A stretch of DNA of 64,000 nucleotides. It comes from Flavobacterium johnsoniae. Its GTDB lineage: Bacteria; Bacteroidota; Bacteroidia; Flavobacteriales; Flavobacteriaceae. The position numbers were made by a program, and so were the translations under genes. The DNA lies in the NCBI RefSeq assembly GCF_001879205.1, contig NZ_MLFK01000001.1, positions 124,001 to 188,000 on the forward strand, read 5' to 3'. Under the pieces are notes generated by a model. That model made no database searches. It was given only the letters and a program-made list of their open reading frames with translations, and was not told where the DNA came from. Of the stretch, positions 23,697 to 31,916 are shown piece by piece (position 1 is the stretch's first letter; every line of letters begins with the position of its first letter).

Positions 23697-24875
23697 TTAA
23701 ATTGATTTAAAGGCAATTACAAACGAAATAACAGTAATGATTAAACCAAACATAAAAAAGTTATAGGCAATTCGAAGTAAATTATATTTGCGTTGCAGCA
23801 CTAATCCCAGATAATACAAGTCTTTAATCATGGTTGAATACAAATAATCACGGTCTTTCATCATTTCGTTCATTGCCCAGTCGTAATCTTCAAGAGGCAT
23901 TTTATAGAAATTTCCAAAAAACATCAAATTCACTTTTTTTGCCTCAACATCATCACGCGTAAAAAAACCAGATGTAACTTTTGGCCTGGTCGAAAGAATG
24001 GCAAAAATAATCGTGATTACACTAGACATCAGCATAATAAATGTAGGAATAACCAAGTGGGCGTTCTTCGGGCTGTCTAATTTTGGAATTATAGACGACA
24101 ATGCAATCGAAATAATAATCGCATTTACTGATAATAAAATATTGGCTTTACTATCAGCAATACCACTTAAGCGAGTGTGATTTCCGAGTGTAACGCGAAA
24201 TAAGGTATCAATACCACGATCTGGTTTCTCGATTTTTTCGTTCTTTTTATTTTCTTTTTCAATAGTTTCGGCAGCTTTCAATTCTTGTTTATTTATTTTT
24301 TTCTGAATCAAAAGCAGGTTTTTTTCTTTAAGAGGCTGCCATTTTTTCAAAGCATGATCTGTATAAAATCGATGCTTGTTCAATAAAAAATTAAGATTTT
24401 CTTTGGTCCACTCGGCATTGGTAAAAGTTACTATTCCAGTATTTTTTAACTCTAGACGCAGTAATTCGCAGGTTGTAGTATATTCAGTTCCCATAAGATG
24501 CGCATAATCCGCATCTTTAATTATTTTCTCTAAATGGGTCTTAGGCTCATATTCTTTGGCTGTAGCCAAAATTAAGCTGGAAACAAGTTCTATGAAATCT
24601 TCTGATTTTCCTTTTTCTCTTAAAAAATCAGCTGCTATTTTTACACTCTTGTTTTCATGGTTTTCATAACCTTCAACATACCCCGTATCATGAAACCAAG
24701 CTGCAACCAAAAGCGCCTCTTTTTTATCTCCTTCTACATCTTCTTTTTTACAAAGCTCTTTTACCGCCGTAACTACAGTGAAAGTATGGTTAAAATTATG
24801 ATAAGAATATAAATTAGAAAGTTTATCTTTGAGTAAATTACTGACGAAATCTTCGGATTGTTCTATTAGATTCAT
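23697..24875 (-). CDS. HD-domain protein fused to a Pycsar-effector-like (PycTM/DUF5706) membrane domain
   Basis: The 392-residue protein has an N-terminal HD phosphohydrolase-type domain (His30, His62-Asp63 in WFHDTGY, and Asp121 in IIKDADYAHLMG), a charged linker at about 190-220, and a membrane domain with helices at about 246-263, 273-295 and 372-390. The linker-membrane junction RGIDTLFRVTLGNHTRLSGI followed by ADSKANILLSVNAIII is the signature of the PycTM effector family (PF18967), best known from Pycsar anti-phage systems, where a uridylate or cytidylate cyclase activates the effector. No cyclase gene is adjacent. The gene is divergent, with only 26 bases between start codons, from the large phosphoesterase/barrel gene. 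A housekeeping signalling role is as likely as defence. Confidence 0.85.
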   Translation of the reverse strand: MNLIEQSEDFVSNLLKDKLSNLYSYHNFNHTFTVVTAVKELCKKEDVEGDKKEALLVAAWFHDTGYVEGYENHENKSVKIAADFLREKGKSEDFIELVSSLILATAKEYEPKTHLEKIIKDADYAHLMGTEYTTTCELLRLELKNTGIVTFTNAEWTKENLNFLLNKHRFYTDHALKKWQPLKEKNLLLIQKKINKQELKAAETIEKENKKNEKIEKPDRGIDTLFRVTLGNHTRLSGIADSKANILLSVNAIIISIALSSIIPKLDSPKNAHLVIPTFIMLMSSVITIIFAILSTRPKVTSGFFTRDDVEAKKVNLMFFGNFYKMPLEDYDWAMNEMMKDRDYLYSTMIKDLYYLGLVLQRKYNLLRIAYNFFMFGLIITVISFVIAFKSI

Positions 24876-24901
24876 AAAGAATATTTTTATACCACTAAAT
24901 T

Positions 24902-27900
24902 ATGAAATTGTTTTTGGATAATCATTTTATTGCTAAGATTAAAAACTTTTCATTAGCAATTACTACTATAGTACTAATAAATTCCTGTGCCACGCATAAA
25001 GCGCAGTATGGAAAAAATGTTAGTGCCAACGAAACAGAAAACGCAACAGATACTATAAAAATTGCACATACTTTTTATCTTGTTGGAGATGCCGGAAACG
25101 CTGATGAAGAACAGGCACAGCAAACGCTGGAACTCTTACATCAAAAGCTTAAGAAATCCAGCAAAAAATCGACTTTAATATTTTTGGGAGATAATATTTA
25201 CCCAAAAGGCTTTCCAAGCGATAAAGATGCTGAAGATAAAGCTTTAGCCGAAACAAAACTGACAAACCAATTAAAACTGGCTAAAGGTTTTAAGGGAAAA
25301 ACCGTTTTTATTCCGGGAAACCACGATTGGTACAGCGGTATTAAAGGTTTAGAACTGCAGGCTGATTTTGTAACCAAACATTTGAACGATAAAAAAGCAT
25401 TTCTGCCAAGGAAATCCTGCGCCATTGAAGATGTAAAAATTGATAGTACCACTACGTTAATAACTATTGACAGCGAATGGTTTCTGGAAGACTGGGACAA
25501 TCACCCCACAATAAATGACAATTGCGACATTAAAACAAGAGAAGCTTTCTTTGATGAACTGGAAAATATCTTAAATAAAAATCAGGAAAAAACGGTTGTT
25601 CTCGCAATTCATCATCCTTTGCTGAGCAACGGAACGCATGGCGGGCAGTTTTCTATGGAAAAACAACTATTTCCGCTCGAAAACAAAATTCCGCTTCCGG
25701 TAATTGGATCTTTTATTAATTTACTAAGAAAAACGTCCGGAGTGAGTCCGCAGGACATTCAAAATAAGCAATATACCATTTATGCTAAGCGAATTAAAAC
25801 ACTCCTGCAAAAGCAGAAAAATGTAATTGTAGTTTCAGGGCACGATCATAACCTGCAATATATCAACAAAGAAAATATTCAGCAGATTATAAGCGGCGCC
25901 GGATCAAAATCTGAAGCGGCAAGAACCGTAAACCCAAATGATTTCTCGTATGGCGGCAATGGTTATGCAACCTTAACTCTATTTAAAAGCGGTGATGCAA
26001 AAGTTTCTTTTTTTGGAAATGAAAACAATAAAGAAAAACTGCTTTTTGAACGTGAAATTATAAAAGCAAAAGAAATTAACTGGGCATCCGATATCCCGAA
26101 TAAATTTCCTTCAAAGATTACGACTTCTATTTATTCGACAAAAATGACAGATAAAAGTTTGTTTCATAAATTCCTTTTCGGACAGCATTACAGAAAGTAT
26201 TACAGTATGCCAATTGATGTTAAGGTCGCAACTGTAGATACTTTAAAAGGTGGTTTAAAACCTATTCGCGAAGGCGGAGGACACCAATCTGTTTCTTTAA
26301 GAATGTCTGATCCTAAGGGGCGCGAATATGTAATGCGCGGTATGAAAAAAAGTGCAACTGTGTTTTTGCAATCTGTTGCTTTTAAGGATCAATATGTTGT
26401 AAATGATTTTGAAGATACTTATACAGAGAATTTTTTATTAGATTTCTATACCACTTCTCATCCGTATGCCCCATTTGCTATTGGCAGTATGTCAGACAAA
26501 ATTGGACTTTTACACACCAATCCTATTTTGTATTATATCCCAAAACAAAATGGTTTGGGCGAATTTAATGCCGGATTTGGGGATCAGTTGTATATGATTG
26601 AAGAAAGACCTGCTGATAATCATTTAGATGGTAAAAATTTTGGAAATCCAAGCAACATTATTGGTACAGATGATTTGATGACCAATCTTCATAAAGATGA
26701 AAAATACAGCGTTGACGAAAAAGAATATATAAAAGCCCGTTTATTTGATATGCTTATTGGCGACTGGGACAGACATAGTGATCAATGGCGATGGGCCGAA
26801 TATAAAAAAGATGGTAAAGTAATTTATAAACCAATTCCGAGAGACAGGGATCAGGCTTTTGCAAAATATGACGGAACATTGCTTTCTCTCTTAATGAATA
26901 TTCCAGCACTGCGCCATATGCGTACTTTTAAGAATAAAATCGATAATGTAAAATGGCTGGGCAGGGAACCTTACCCTATGGATTTGGCATTTTTAAAAAC
27001 TGCAGAAGAAAAAGACTGGATTGCAGAGGCAAAATTCATACAGGAAAATTTAACGGACAGTGATATTGATGCTGCGTTTAAAAACATGCCGAAAGAAGTT
27101 CAGGATGAAACAGTTGAAGACATTAAACGCAAATTAAAAAACAGAAAAAAAGAACTTAAAAAATATGCTTCGAAGTATTTTGATGTTTTAAGCAAAACGG
27201 TTATGATTGCCGGAACAGATAAAAAAGACAAATTTGTTTTGAATCATAATAACAAAAAAAGTATTGAAATCCAGGTTTTCAGAATGAAAAAAGAAGGCGA
27301 TGAACTGCAATACACCAAAACCGTAACCGATGCGAAAACCAAGAATTTATGGATTTACGGTTTAGATGATAATGATGTTTTTGAAGTAAAAGGCGATCAG
27401 AAATCGCGAATTAAGATTCGTTTAATTGGAGGTCAGAACAACGATACCTATAATATTGAAAACGGAAGAAAGGTTATTGTTTACGATTTTAAATCAAAAG
27501 AAAACACTTATAATTTCTCACAAGGTGCGGGTACTAAAACCAAAACACAGTTAACAGACGATTATGATGTAAACTTATATAATTATGAAAAACCGAAATA
27601 CAATGTAATTTCCGGTTTGCCAAATATTGGTTTTAATCCTGATGACGGTGTAAAAGTGGGCGTTAATTTAAATTATACCGTAAACAATTTTAAGCAAAAC
27701 CCTTATACACAAAGACACGTTTTAAATGCATTTTATTATTTTGCTACTGGTGGTTTAGAATTTAATTATGCGGCTCACTTCCCGGGACTATTAGGAAAAT
27801 GGGTTATTGATGTTGAATCGCTTTACACAACTCCAAACTTTGCGATGAATTATTTTGGATACGGAAATGAAACTCAAAATCACGACGATGATCTGGGAAT

Positions 27901-28648
27901 GGATTATAACAGAGTTCGAATTAGAAAATTTAATGTTTCCGGTGCCATTCGTCACGTTGGAAGATATGGAAGTGAATTTAGCGTACAGCCTATCTTTCAG
28001 AGAATGACTGTCGAAGAAACAGAAAACAGATACATTAACATTCCTAACATAGTAAATCCGAATGTTTTTGACACTCAGAATTATGGAGGCTTAAAAGTAA
28101 AATATCTATTTAAAAATTCTGATTTTGCGGCAAAACCAACTTTAGGAATGGCGTTTATGATTGCGGCAACCTGGACGGCAAACTTAAGTGAAACCAAACA
28201 AAATTTTCCAACTTTGGAAAGTTTCTTAGGGTTTACGCATAAGATTGATCACAATGGCAAATTAGTGCTGGCAACTTATATTAAAGGAAAAGCTATTTTA
28301 AATAATAACTATGAGTTTTATCAAGGTGCCGCTTTAGGAGGAGATACAGATTTACGTGGTTTTAGAAATGACCGATTTTTAGGTAGTTCTTATTTCTCTC
28401 AAAGTTCTGATTTACGTTTAAGTCTGGGTAAAATTCAAAAAACCATTGCACCATTAACCTATGGAATTTTAGGTGGTTTTGACTACGGAAGAATATGGCT
28501 TGATGGAGAAAACTCCAGAAAATGGCATCAGGATTACGGCGGCGGACTTTGGCTAAATGCTATTAATGTCCTAACTGCAAGAATCTCTTACTTTAAATCT
28601 CCAGATGAAGTAGGAAGAGTTATTTTTGGAGCAGCTTACAGCTTTTAG
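24902..28648 (+). CDS. Metallophosphoesterase lipoprotein fused to an outer-membrane beta-barrel
   Basis: The 1248-residue protein has a lipoprotein signal (LINSC, Cys29) and a calcineurin-like phosphoesterase domain at about 55-370 with VGDAGN, FLGDNIYPKG, IPGNHDWYSG, AIHHPLLSNGTHGG and SGHDHNLQY. A middle region of about 350 residues includes DMLIGDWDRHSDQWRW and YKPIPRDRDQAF. The C-terminal 350 residues are a BamA/surface-antigen type beta-barrel (GGDTDLRGFRNDRFLGSSYF, final IFGAAYSF). It would be anchored in the outer membrane with the phosphatase exposed. The first motif has GDAGN rather than GDxH, so one metal ligand may differ. The middle GDWDRHSDQW part resembles the HxxDRH-type catalytic loop of kinase-fold families; that is a tentative reading. 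Substrate unknown. Confidence 0.85.
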   Translation: MKLFLDNHFIAKIKNFSLAITTIVLINSCATHKAQYGKNVSANETENATDTIKIAHTFYLVGDAGNADEEQAQQTLELLHQKLKKSSKKSTLIFLGDNIYPKGFPSDKDAEDKALAETKLTNQLKLAKGFKGKTVFIPGNHDWYSGIKGLELQADFVTKHLNDKKAFLPRKSCAIEDVKIDSTTTLITIDSEWFLEDWDNHPTINDNCDIKTREAFFDELENILNKNQEKTVVLAIHHPLLSNGTHGGQFSMEKQLFPLENKIPLPVIGSFINLLRKTSGVSPQDIQNKQYTIYAKRIKTLLQKQKNVIVVSGHDHNLQYINKENIQQIISGAGSKSEAARTVNPNDFSYGGNGYATLTLFKSGDAKVSFFGNENNKEKLLFEREIIKAKEINWASDIPNKFPSKITTSIYSTKMTDKSLFHKFLFGQHYRKYYSMPIDVKVATVDTLKGGLKPIREGGGHQSVSLRMSDPKGREYVMRGMKKSATVFLQSVAFKDQYVVNDFEDTYTENFLLDFYTTSHPYAPFAIGSMSDKIGLLHTNPILYYIPKQNGLGEFNAGFGDQLYMIEERPADNHLDGKNFGNPSNIIGTDDLMTNLHKDEKYSVDEKEYIKARLFDMLIGDWDRHSDQWRWAEYKKDGKVIYKPIPRDRDQAFAKYDGTLLSLLMNIPALRHMRTFKNKIDNVKWLGREPYPMDLAFLKTAEEKDWIAEAKFIQENLTDSDIDAAFKNMPKEVQDETVEDIKRKLKNRKKELKKYASKYFDVLSKTVMIAGTDKKDKFVLNHNNKKSIEIQVFRMKKEGDELQYTKTVTDAKTKNLWIYGLDDNDVFEVKGDQKSRIKIRLIGGQNNDTYNIENGRKVIVYDFKSKENTYNFSQGAGTKTKTQLTDDYDVNLYNYEKPKYNVISGLPNIGFNPDDGVKVGVNLNYTVNNFKQNPYTQRHVLNAFYYFATGGLEFNYAAHFPGLLGKWVIDVESLYTTPNFAMNYFGYGNETQNHDDDLGMDYNRVRIRKFNVSGAIRHVGRYGSEFSVQPIFQRMTVEETENRYINIPNIVNPNVFDTQNYGGLKVKYLFKNSDFAAKPTLGMAFMIAATWTANLSETKQNFPTLESFLGFTHKIDHNGKLVLATYIKGKAILNNNYEFYQGAALGGDTDLRGFRNDRFLGSSYFSQSSDLRLSLGKIQKTIAPLTYGILGGFDYGRIWLDGENSRKWHQDYGGGLWLNAINVLTARISYFKSPDEVGRVIFGAAYSF

Positions 28649-28656
28649 TTTTAGCC

Positions 28657-28817
28657 CTAAGGTTCTGAGATGCTAAGGTTCTAAGTTTTTTTTAGGTTCA
28701 AAGTAACAAAGGCTCTAAGTGACAAAGTTTTTTGCCACGAATTCACGAATTATTGATTATAATAATTCGTGAATTCGTGGCAATCTTTTTTAAAGTCTTA
28801 GCAACTCAGAAACTTAG
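28657..28817. repeat. Nested palindromic intergenic element between convergent genes
   Basis: The outer arms 28657-28677 and 28797-28817 ('ctaag' words) are inverted with 19 of 21 positions matching. Inside them 28732-28754 and 28761-28783 form a perfect 23-bp inverted repeat of the 'ccacgaattcacgaattatt' word with a 6-base loop. This is the clearest example of a hairpin within a hairpin in the window and unites two of the repeat families. Confidence 0.82.
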
Positions 28818-28825
28818 TATCTTGG

Positions 28826-29686
28826 TCACTTCAACTTAAACTCATAAACATTCCCTCCTACTTTATTTGTTTTTTCGTCGGCAATCAGGAGTGTATTGTT
28901 GTCTTTAAAAACGATAGCTTCTTTTTGAGAAAAGTGACCAAGGTTTATTTCGGTTTGCGTTCCTTTATGGAATAAATCATCTTTAAAACCTTTAAATAAA
29001 AGTACTTTATCGTGGCTCAACAAAGCAACTTTTTTTCCATCAGGACTAATTGTGGCGCTTGTTAAAACACAGTGATTGTAATTATTACAAGTTTTGAACT
29101 CTCCAATTTTTACTGCCTTCTGGGTTCCTTTTGCATTTTTTATTTTGTAGATAAAAGCCGTTCCATCAAAACCTTTACTGCGGTTTTTTGTAAAAAGGTA
29201 AAAATATCCGTTGTGTTCAAAGAAACCTTCAACGTCAAAGAACATCTCTTTTTTCTTTGGAGGAAACTCGGTTTGTTCAGGATATGAAAATGAGATTTTA
29301 TATTCGGCGGAAGCCTCATCTTTATTTAACTGACTTTTGGCAACTTTATAAATACACAAATCTCTTCGTTCATTGTCGTTATTTCCAAAATCTCCAATGT
29401 AAAGATTACCGGTTTTATCTTTGGTAATATCTTCCCAATCGACGTTTTGAGCATTAGAAATGGTAATTGTTTTCTCTAATTTTCCTTTCGCATTGATCGC
29501 ATAAATTGCATTTTTATTGCCGCTGTCTTCTAAAGTGTAAATTATATGAGTCTCTGGAAAATAAGTAATTCCTGAAACTTCTTTTAATTTTTTTGGAAGT
29601 GAATAAAGCGTTTTAAAATCACTGTCAGATTGTTGCTGACAGGCTAATAAAACTAAAGATACGACTACTATAAAAGGCTTTTTCAT
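28826..29686 (-). CDS. Beta-propeller-like lipoprotein of unknown function
   Basis: From ATG 29686 (MKKPFIVVVSLVLLACQQQ, lipobox Cys16) the product has 286 residues; an ATG eight codons upstream is possible but would spoil the signal peptide. The mature part has repeated beta-strand motifs such as EVSGITYFPETHIIYTLEDSG, NVDWEDITKDKTGNLYIGDF and ALLSHDKVLLFKGF (each seen in part), resembling SdiA-regulated/YjiK-type propellers. VDWEDI and IGDFGNN are the usual calcium-binding signature of that family. Location is the periplasmic or outer face of a membrane. Function unknown. Confidence 0.78.
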   Translation of the reverse strand: MKKPFIVVVSLVLLACQQQSDSDFKTLYSLPKKLKEVSGITYFPETHIIYTLEDSGNKNAIYAINAKGKLEKTITISNAQNVDWEDITKDKTGNLYIGDFGNNDNERRDLCIYKVAKSQLNKDEASAEYKISFSYPEQTEFPPKKKEMFFDVEGFFEHNGYFYLFTKNRSKGFDGTAFIYKIKNAKGTQKAVKIGEFKTCNNYNHCVLTSATISPDGKKVALLSHDKVLLFKGFKDDLFHKGTQTEINLGHFSQKEAIVFKDNNTLLIADEKTNKVGGNVYEFKLK

Positions 29687-29710
29687 AAGATTGTGTTTTT
29701 TTAAAACCAT

Positions 29711-29829
29711 ATAAGTTATATAAGAAAATTTAAGTTTTACTTATAGACTTGTATGTACTTTTTAAATCATATAAGTACTAAGAAATACAAGAAAAATTCA
29801 AGTTTTGCTTTATGGACTTATATAACTTA
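29711..29829. repeat. Palindromic 'taagttatataag' intergenic element
   Basis: TAAGTTATATAAG (29712-29724) is repeated exactly inverted at 29817-29829, and the interior holds further related words (cttgtatgtactt / aagtactaagaaatacaag). It fills the whole gap between two minus-strand genes. Its words differ from the ctaag and cacgaat families. Confidence 0.7.
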
Positions 29830-29840
29830 CCTGGTTTATT

Positions 29841-30893
29841 TTAAACTAAGTTTGTATTTTTAAAATTACGAATAATAAATTCAAAAGCGGCATGCATAAT
29901 GTGCCCCATCGATTTGGCGTTTTTAAATTTCATATCGTTTGTATATCTATACAATTCCATTTTCAGCTGATTTAAATGTTCTTCTGTTGAAATAGTATCG
30001 TGGCACATTATATTGAGTAATTTCTTGATTCTGTTTTCTGCAGAATGAATACGTTTGGCCAAAATCGCCCTTTCTTCATCCTTATACTGAATAATAGAAC
30101 GCTCTTCTAATTTCTCTTTAATCAGCTTAATCATCGGATAATTTTCTTTAAAAAACTGCGGACGATATACTTTGAAATTTCCCTCATAACATTGCTGGTC
30201 AAAATCTATAGGACGAATTTTATAAACGACCTGATCGAAATCGTGAATGGGCACAATGACATAATTATAGGCGCGCATATCGCCCAAAAGCCTAATCATA
30301 CATCGCTCGTTAAATTTTACAAATTCTTTGGCGATTTGCGCTTTTTCCATTTCGGTACATTTATCGAGCAAAGTATCCATAAAAACGTCACCCGGAATTC
30401 CGATAATATGTTCCTCGATCAAAGTATCATTGTAAACCAAAAAGTTGATTTTATCCGGCGAAAGAATATCTTCTAATTCTAAACCGTAAATTCTTGAAGC
30501 ATCAGCTTTTTTAATATAAAAATGAACGTAATTATCGTTAAGAATATTTCTGACTTTGATTCTAAAAGGTTTGGAGTTTCCAAATGTGCAATAATCAATG
30601 GCATCAATATTTAAAAACTGAATAATCTCGGTATTTCCATCAGAATGCAGCAGTGAATAAATTTTCTTAAGATTCAGATCAATTTCATTCCTTTCGAATT
30701 CGTTGTAATAAACGCGAATCCATAAAGTGTCAGTTTCATTTTTATCGTAAACATTAATTGAACCTGAAAAACGCAGTAAGTCATCATAAAACACAGATAC
30801 TTTCGAAATACGTTCGTATCTGTCCAAATAACTTAAAAGTGGCTGTGTCAAAGGATAAGAAGGTTTCTTTAACACCATCAAAGGTTCGCTCAT
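29841..30893 (-). CDS. Conserved hypothetical protein with kinase-like motifs
   Basis: The 350-residue cytosolic protein is not one I can name. It contains an ordered set of motifs that resemble the protein/aminoglycoside kinase fold: a lysine pair at 128-129 (HFYIKKADASRIYGLE), a hinge-like EEHIIGIPGD at 160-169, LLGDMRAYNYVIV with Asp205 and Asn210 in catalytic-loop spacing (D-x4-N), and RPIDFDQQ with Asp230 and Asp232 in the place of a metal-binding DFG. The C-terminal 90 residues are helical and charged. Kinase assignment is inference from these motifs; a structure prediction would settle it. It has its own promoter, divergent from the ABC transporter. Confidence 0.65.
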   Translation of the reverse strand: MSEPLMVLKKPSYPLTQPLLSYLDRYERISKVSVFYDDLLRFSGSINVYDKNETDTLWIRVYYNEFERNEIDLNLKKIYSLLHSDGNTEIIQFLNIDAIDYCTFGNSKPFRIKVRNILNDNYVHFYIKKADASRIYGLELEDILSPDKINFLVYNDTLIEEHIIGIPGDVFMDTLLDKCTEMEKAQIAKEFVKFNERCMIRLLGDMRAYNYVIVPIHDFDQVVYKIRPIDFDQQCYEGNFKVYRPQFFKENYPMIKLIKEKLEERSIIQYKDEERAILAKRIHSAENRIKKLLNIMCHDTISTEEHLNQLKMELYRYTNDMKFKNAKSMGHIMHAAFEFIIRNFKNTNLV

Positions 30894-30910
30894 TTTGAAT
30901 ATCTTTATTA

Positions 30911-30918
30911 CAAATTTA
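30911..30918 (-). promoter_or_regulatory. Putative promoter -7 element of the kinase-like gene
   Basis: The minus strand reads TAAATTTG, an exact TAnnTTTG match, 17 bases before the start codon. Confidence 0.55.
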
Positions 30919-30938
30919 CATCAATAAGATGATAAAAA

Positions 30939-30946
30939 TAAATTTG
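30939..30946 (+). promoter_or_regulatory. Putative promoter -7 element of the ABC transporter operon
   Basis: TAAATTTG matches TAnnTTTG 54 bases before the TTG start. It lies back to back with the promoter of the divergent gene. Confidence 0.5.
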
Positions 30947-31000
30947 ACGTAACAATATACCAGTTGGCTCGTCTTACTAAAAACTAAAACCGAAATAAAT

Positions 31001-31909
31001 TTGGAAACCATACTTACTATTCAGAATCTCAGTAAAAGATACGGGCGCATTCAAGCTCTTAAAAATGTATCTTTTAGCATACAAAAAGGCCATGTCTACG
31101 GAATCCTGGGCCCTAACGGAAGCGGAAAATCTACTACTTTAGGAATTGTTTTAAATGTCGTTAACAGAACATCAGGCGATTATAAATGGTTTGACGGAAA
31201 TGTACAGACACACGAAGCTTTAAAAAAAGTGGGAGCCATAATCGAGCGCCCCAATTTTTATCCATATATGACTGCTGAGGAAAACCTTAAACTGGTTTGC
31301 AAAATTAAAAACATTAATTATTCTAAGATTGAAGAAAAACTAAATCTTGTTGGATTAACAGAAAGAAAAGACAGCAAATTCAGTACTTTTTCTCTTGGAA
31401 TGAAACAACGTCTGGCGATTGCATCAGCGCTTTTAAATGATCCTGAAATTTTAATTCTGGATGAGCCTACAAATGGTTTAGACCCGCAGGGAATTCATCA
31501 AATTAGAGATATTATCAAAGAAATTGCATCGCACGGAACTACGATTTTATTGGCCTCTCACTTATTAGACGAAGTCGAAAAAGTATGTTCGCACGTTGTT
31601 GTATTACGAAAAGGAGAAGTTTTATACTCAGGCTCTGTTGACGGAATGTCCGCAATTGAAGGTTTCTTTGAAATTTCTTCGAATGATAATACGGCGCTGA
31701 AATCAATTTTGGGTGAACATCAGGCTGTGGGACAAATTAAAGACGAAGACGGAAAAGTTTTGGTTTACTTAAAATCTGAATTATCTGCCTCAGAGCTAAA
31801 TCAGTTTTTATTCTCAAAAAACATTGTTTTAAGTCATTTGGTAAAACGTAAAAATAGCCTTGAAGCACAGTTTTTAGAATTAACCAAAAATACCAATCCA
31901 AAAATCTAA
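31001..31909 (+). CDS. ABC transporter ATP-binding protein (ABC-2 type)
   Basis: The 302-residue protein has Walker A GPNGSGKST near residue 38, the signature FSLGMKQRLAIA, Walker B ILILDEPTNGLDPQG and the switch His in LASHLLDE, with a variable C-terminal 80 residues typical of DrrA/GldA-like exporters. The start is TTG (METILTIQNLSKRYG); no ATG is available before the conserved core. It energises the permease encoded 7 bases downstream. The cargo is unknown. Confidence 0.92.
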   Translation: METILTIQNLSKRYGRIQALKNVSFSIQKGHVYGILGPNGSGKSTTLGIVLNVVNRTSGDYKWFDGNVQTHEALKKVGAIIERPNFYPYMTAEENLKLVCKIKNINYSKIEEKLNLVGLTERKDSKFSTFSLGMKQRLAIASALLNDPEILILDEPTNGLDPQGIHQIRDIIKEIASHGTTILLASHLLDEVEKVCSHVVVLRKGEVLYSGSVDGMSAIEGFFEISSNDNTALKSILGEHQAVGQIKDEDGKVLVYLKSELSASELNQFLFSKNIVLSHLVKRKNSLEAQFLELTKNTNPKI

Positions 31910-31916
31910 CTAAGCC

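Noticed and set aside
23519..23716. Open frame of 65 codons in the gap between the GAF and HD-PycTM genes
   Set aside because: It reads through two terminators and the GATTTTT tandem repeat, giving a low-complexity peptide.
23697..28648. Complete Pycsar anti-phage operon
   Set aside because: A PycC cyclase gene is missing on both sides; the neighbours are a GAF protein and a phosphoesterase-barrel protein, which are not known Pycsar parts.
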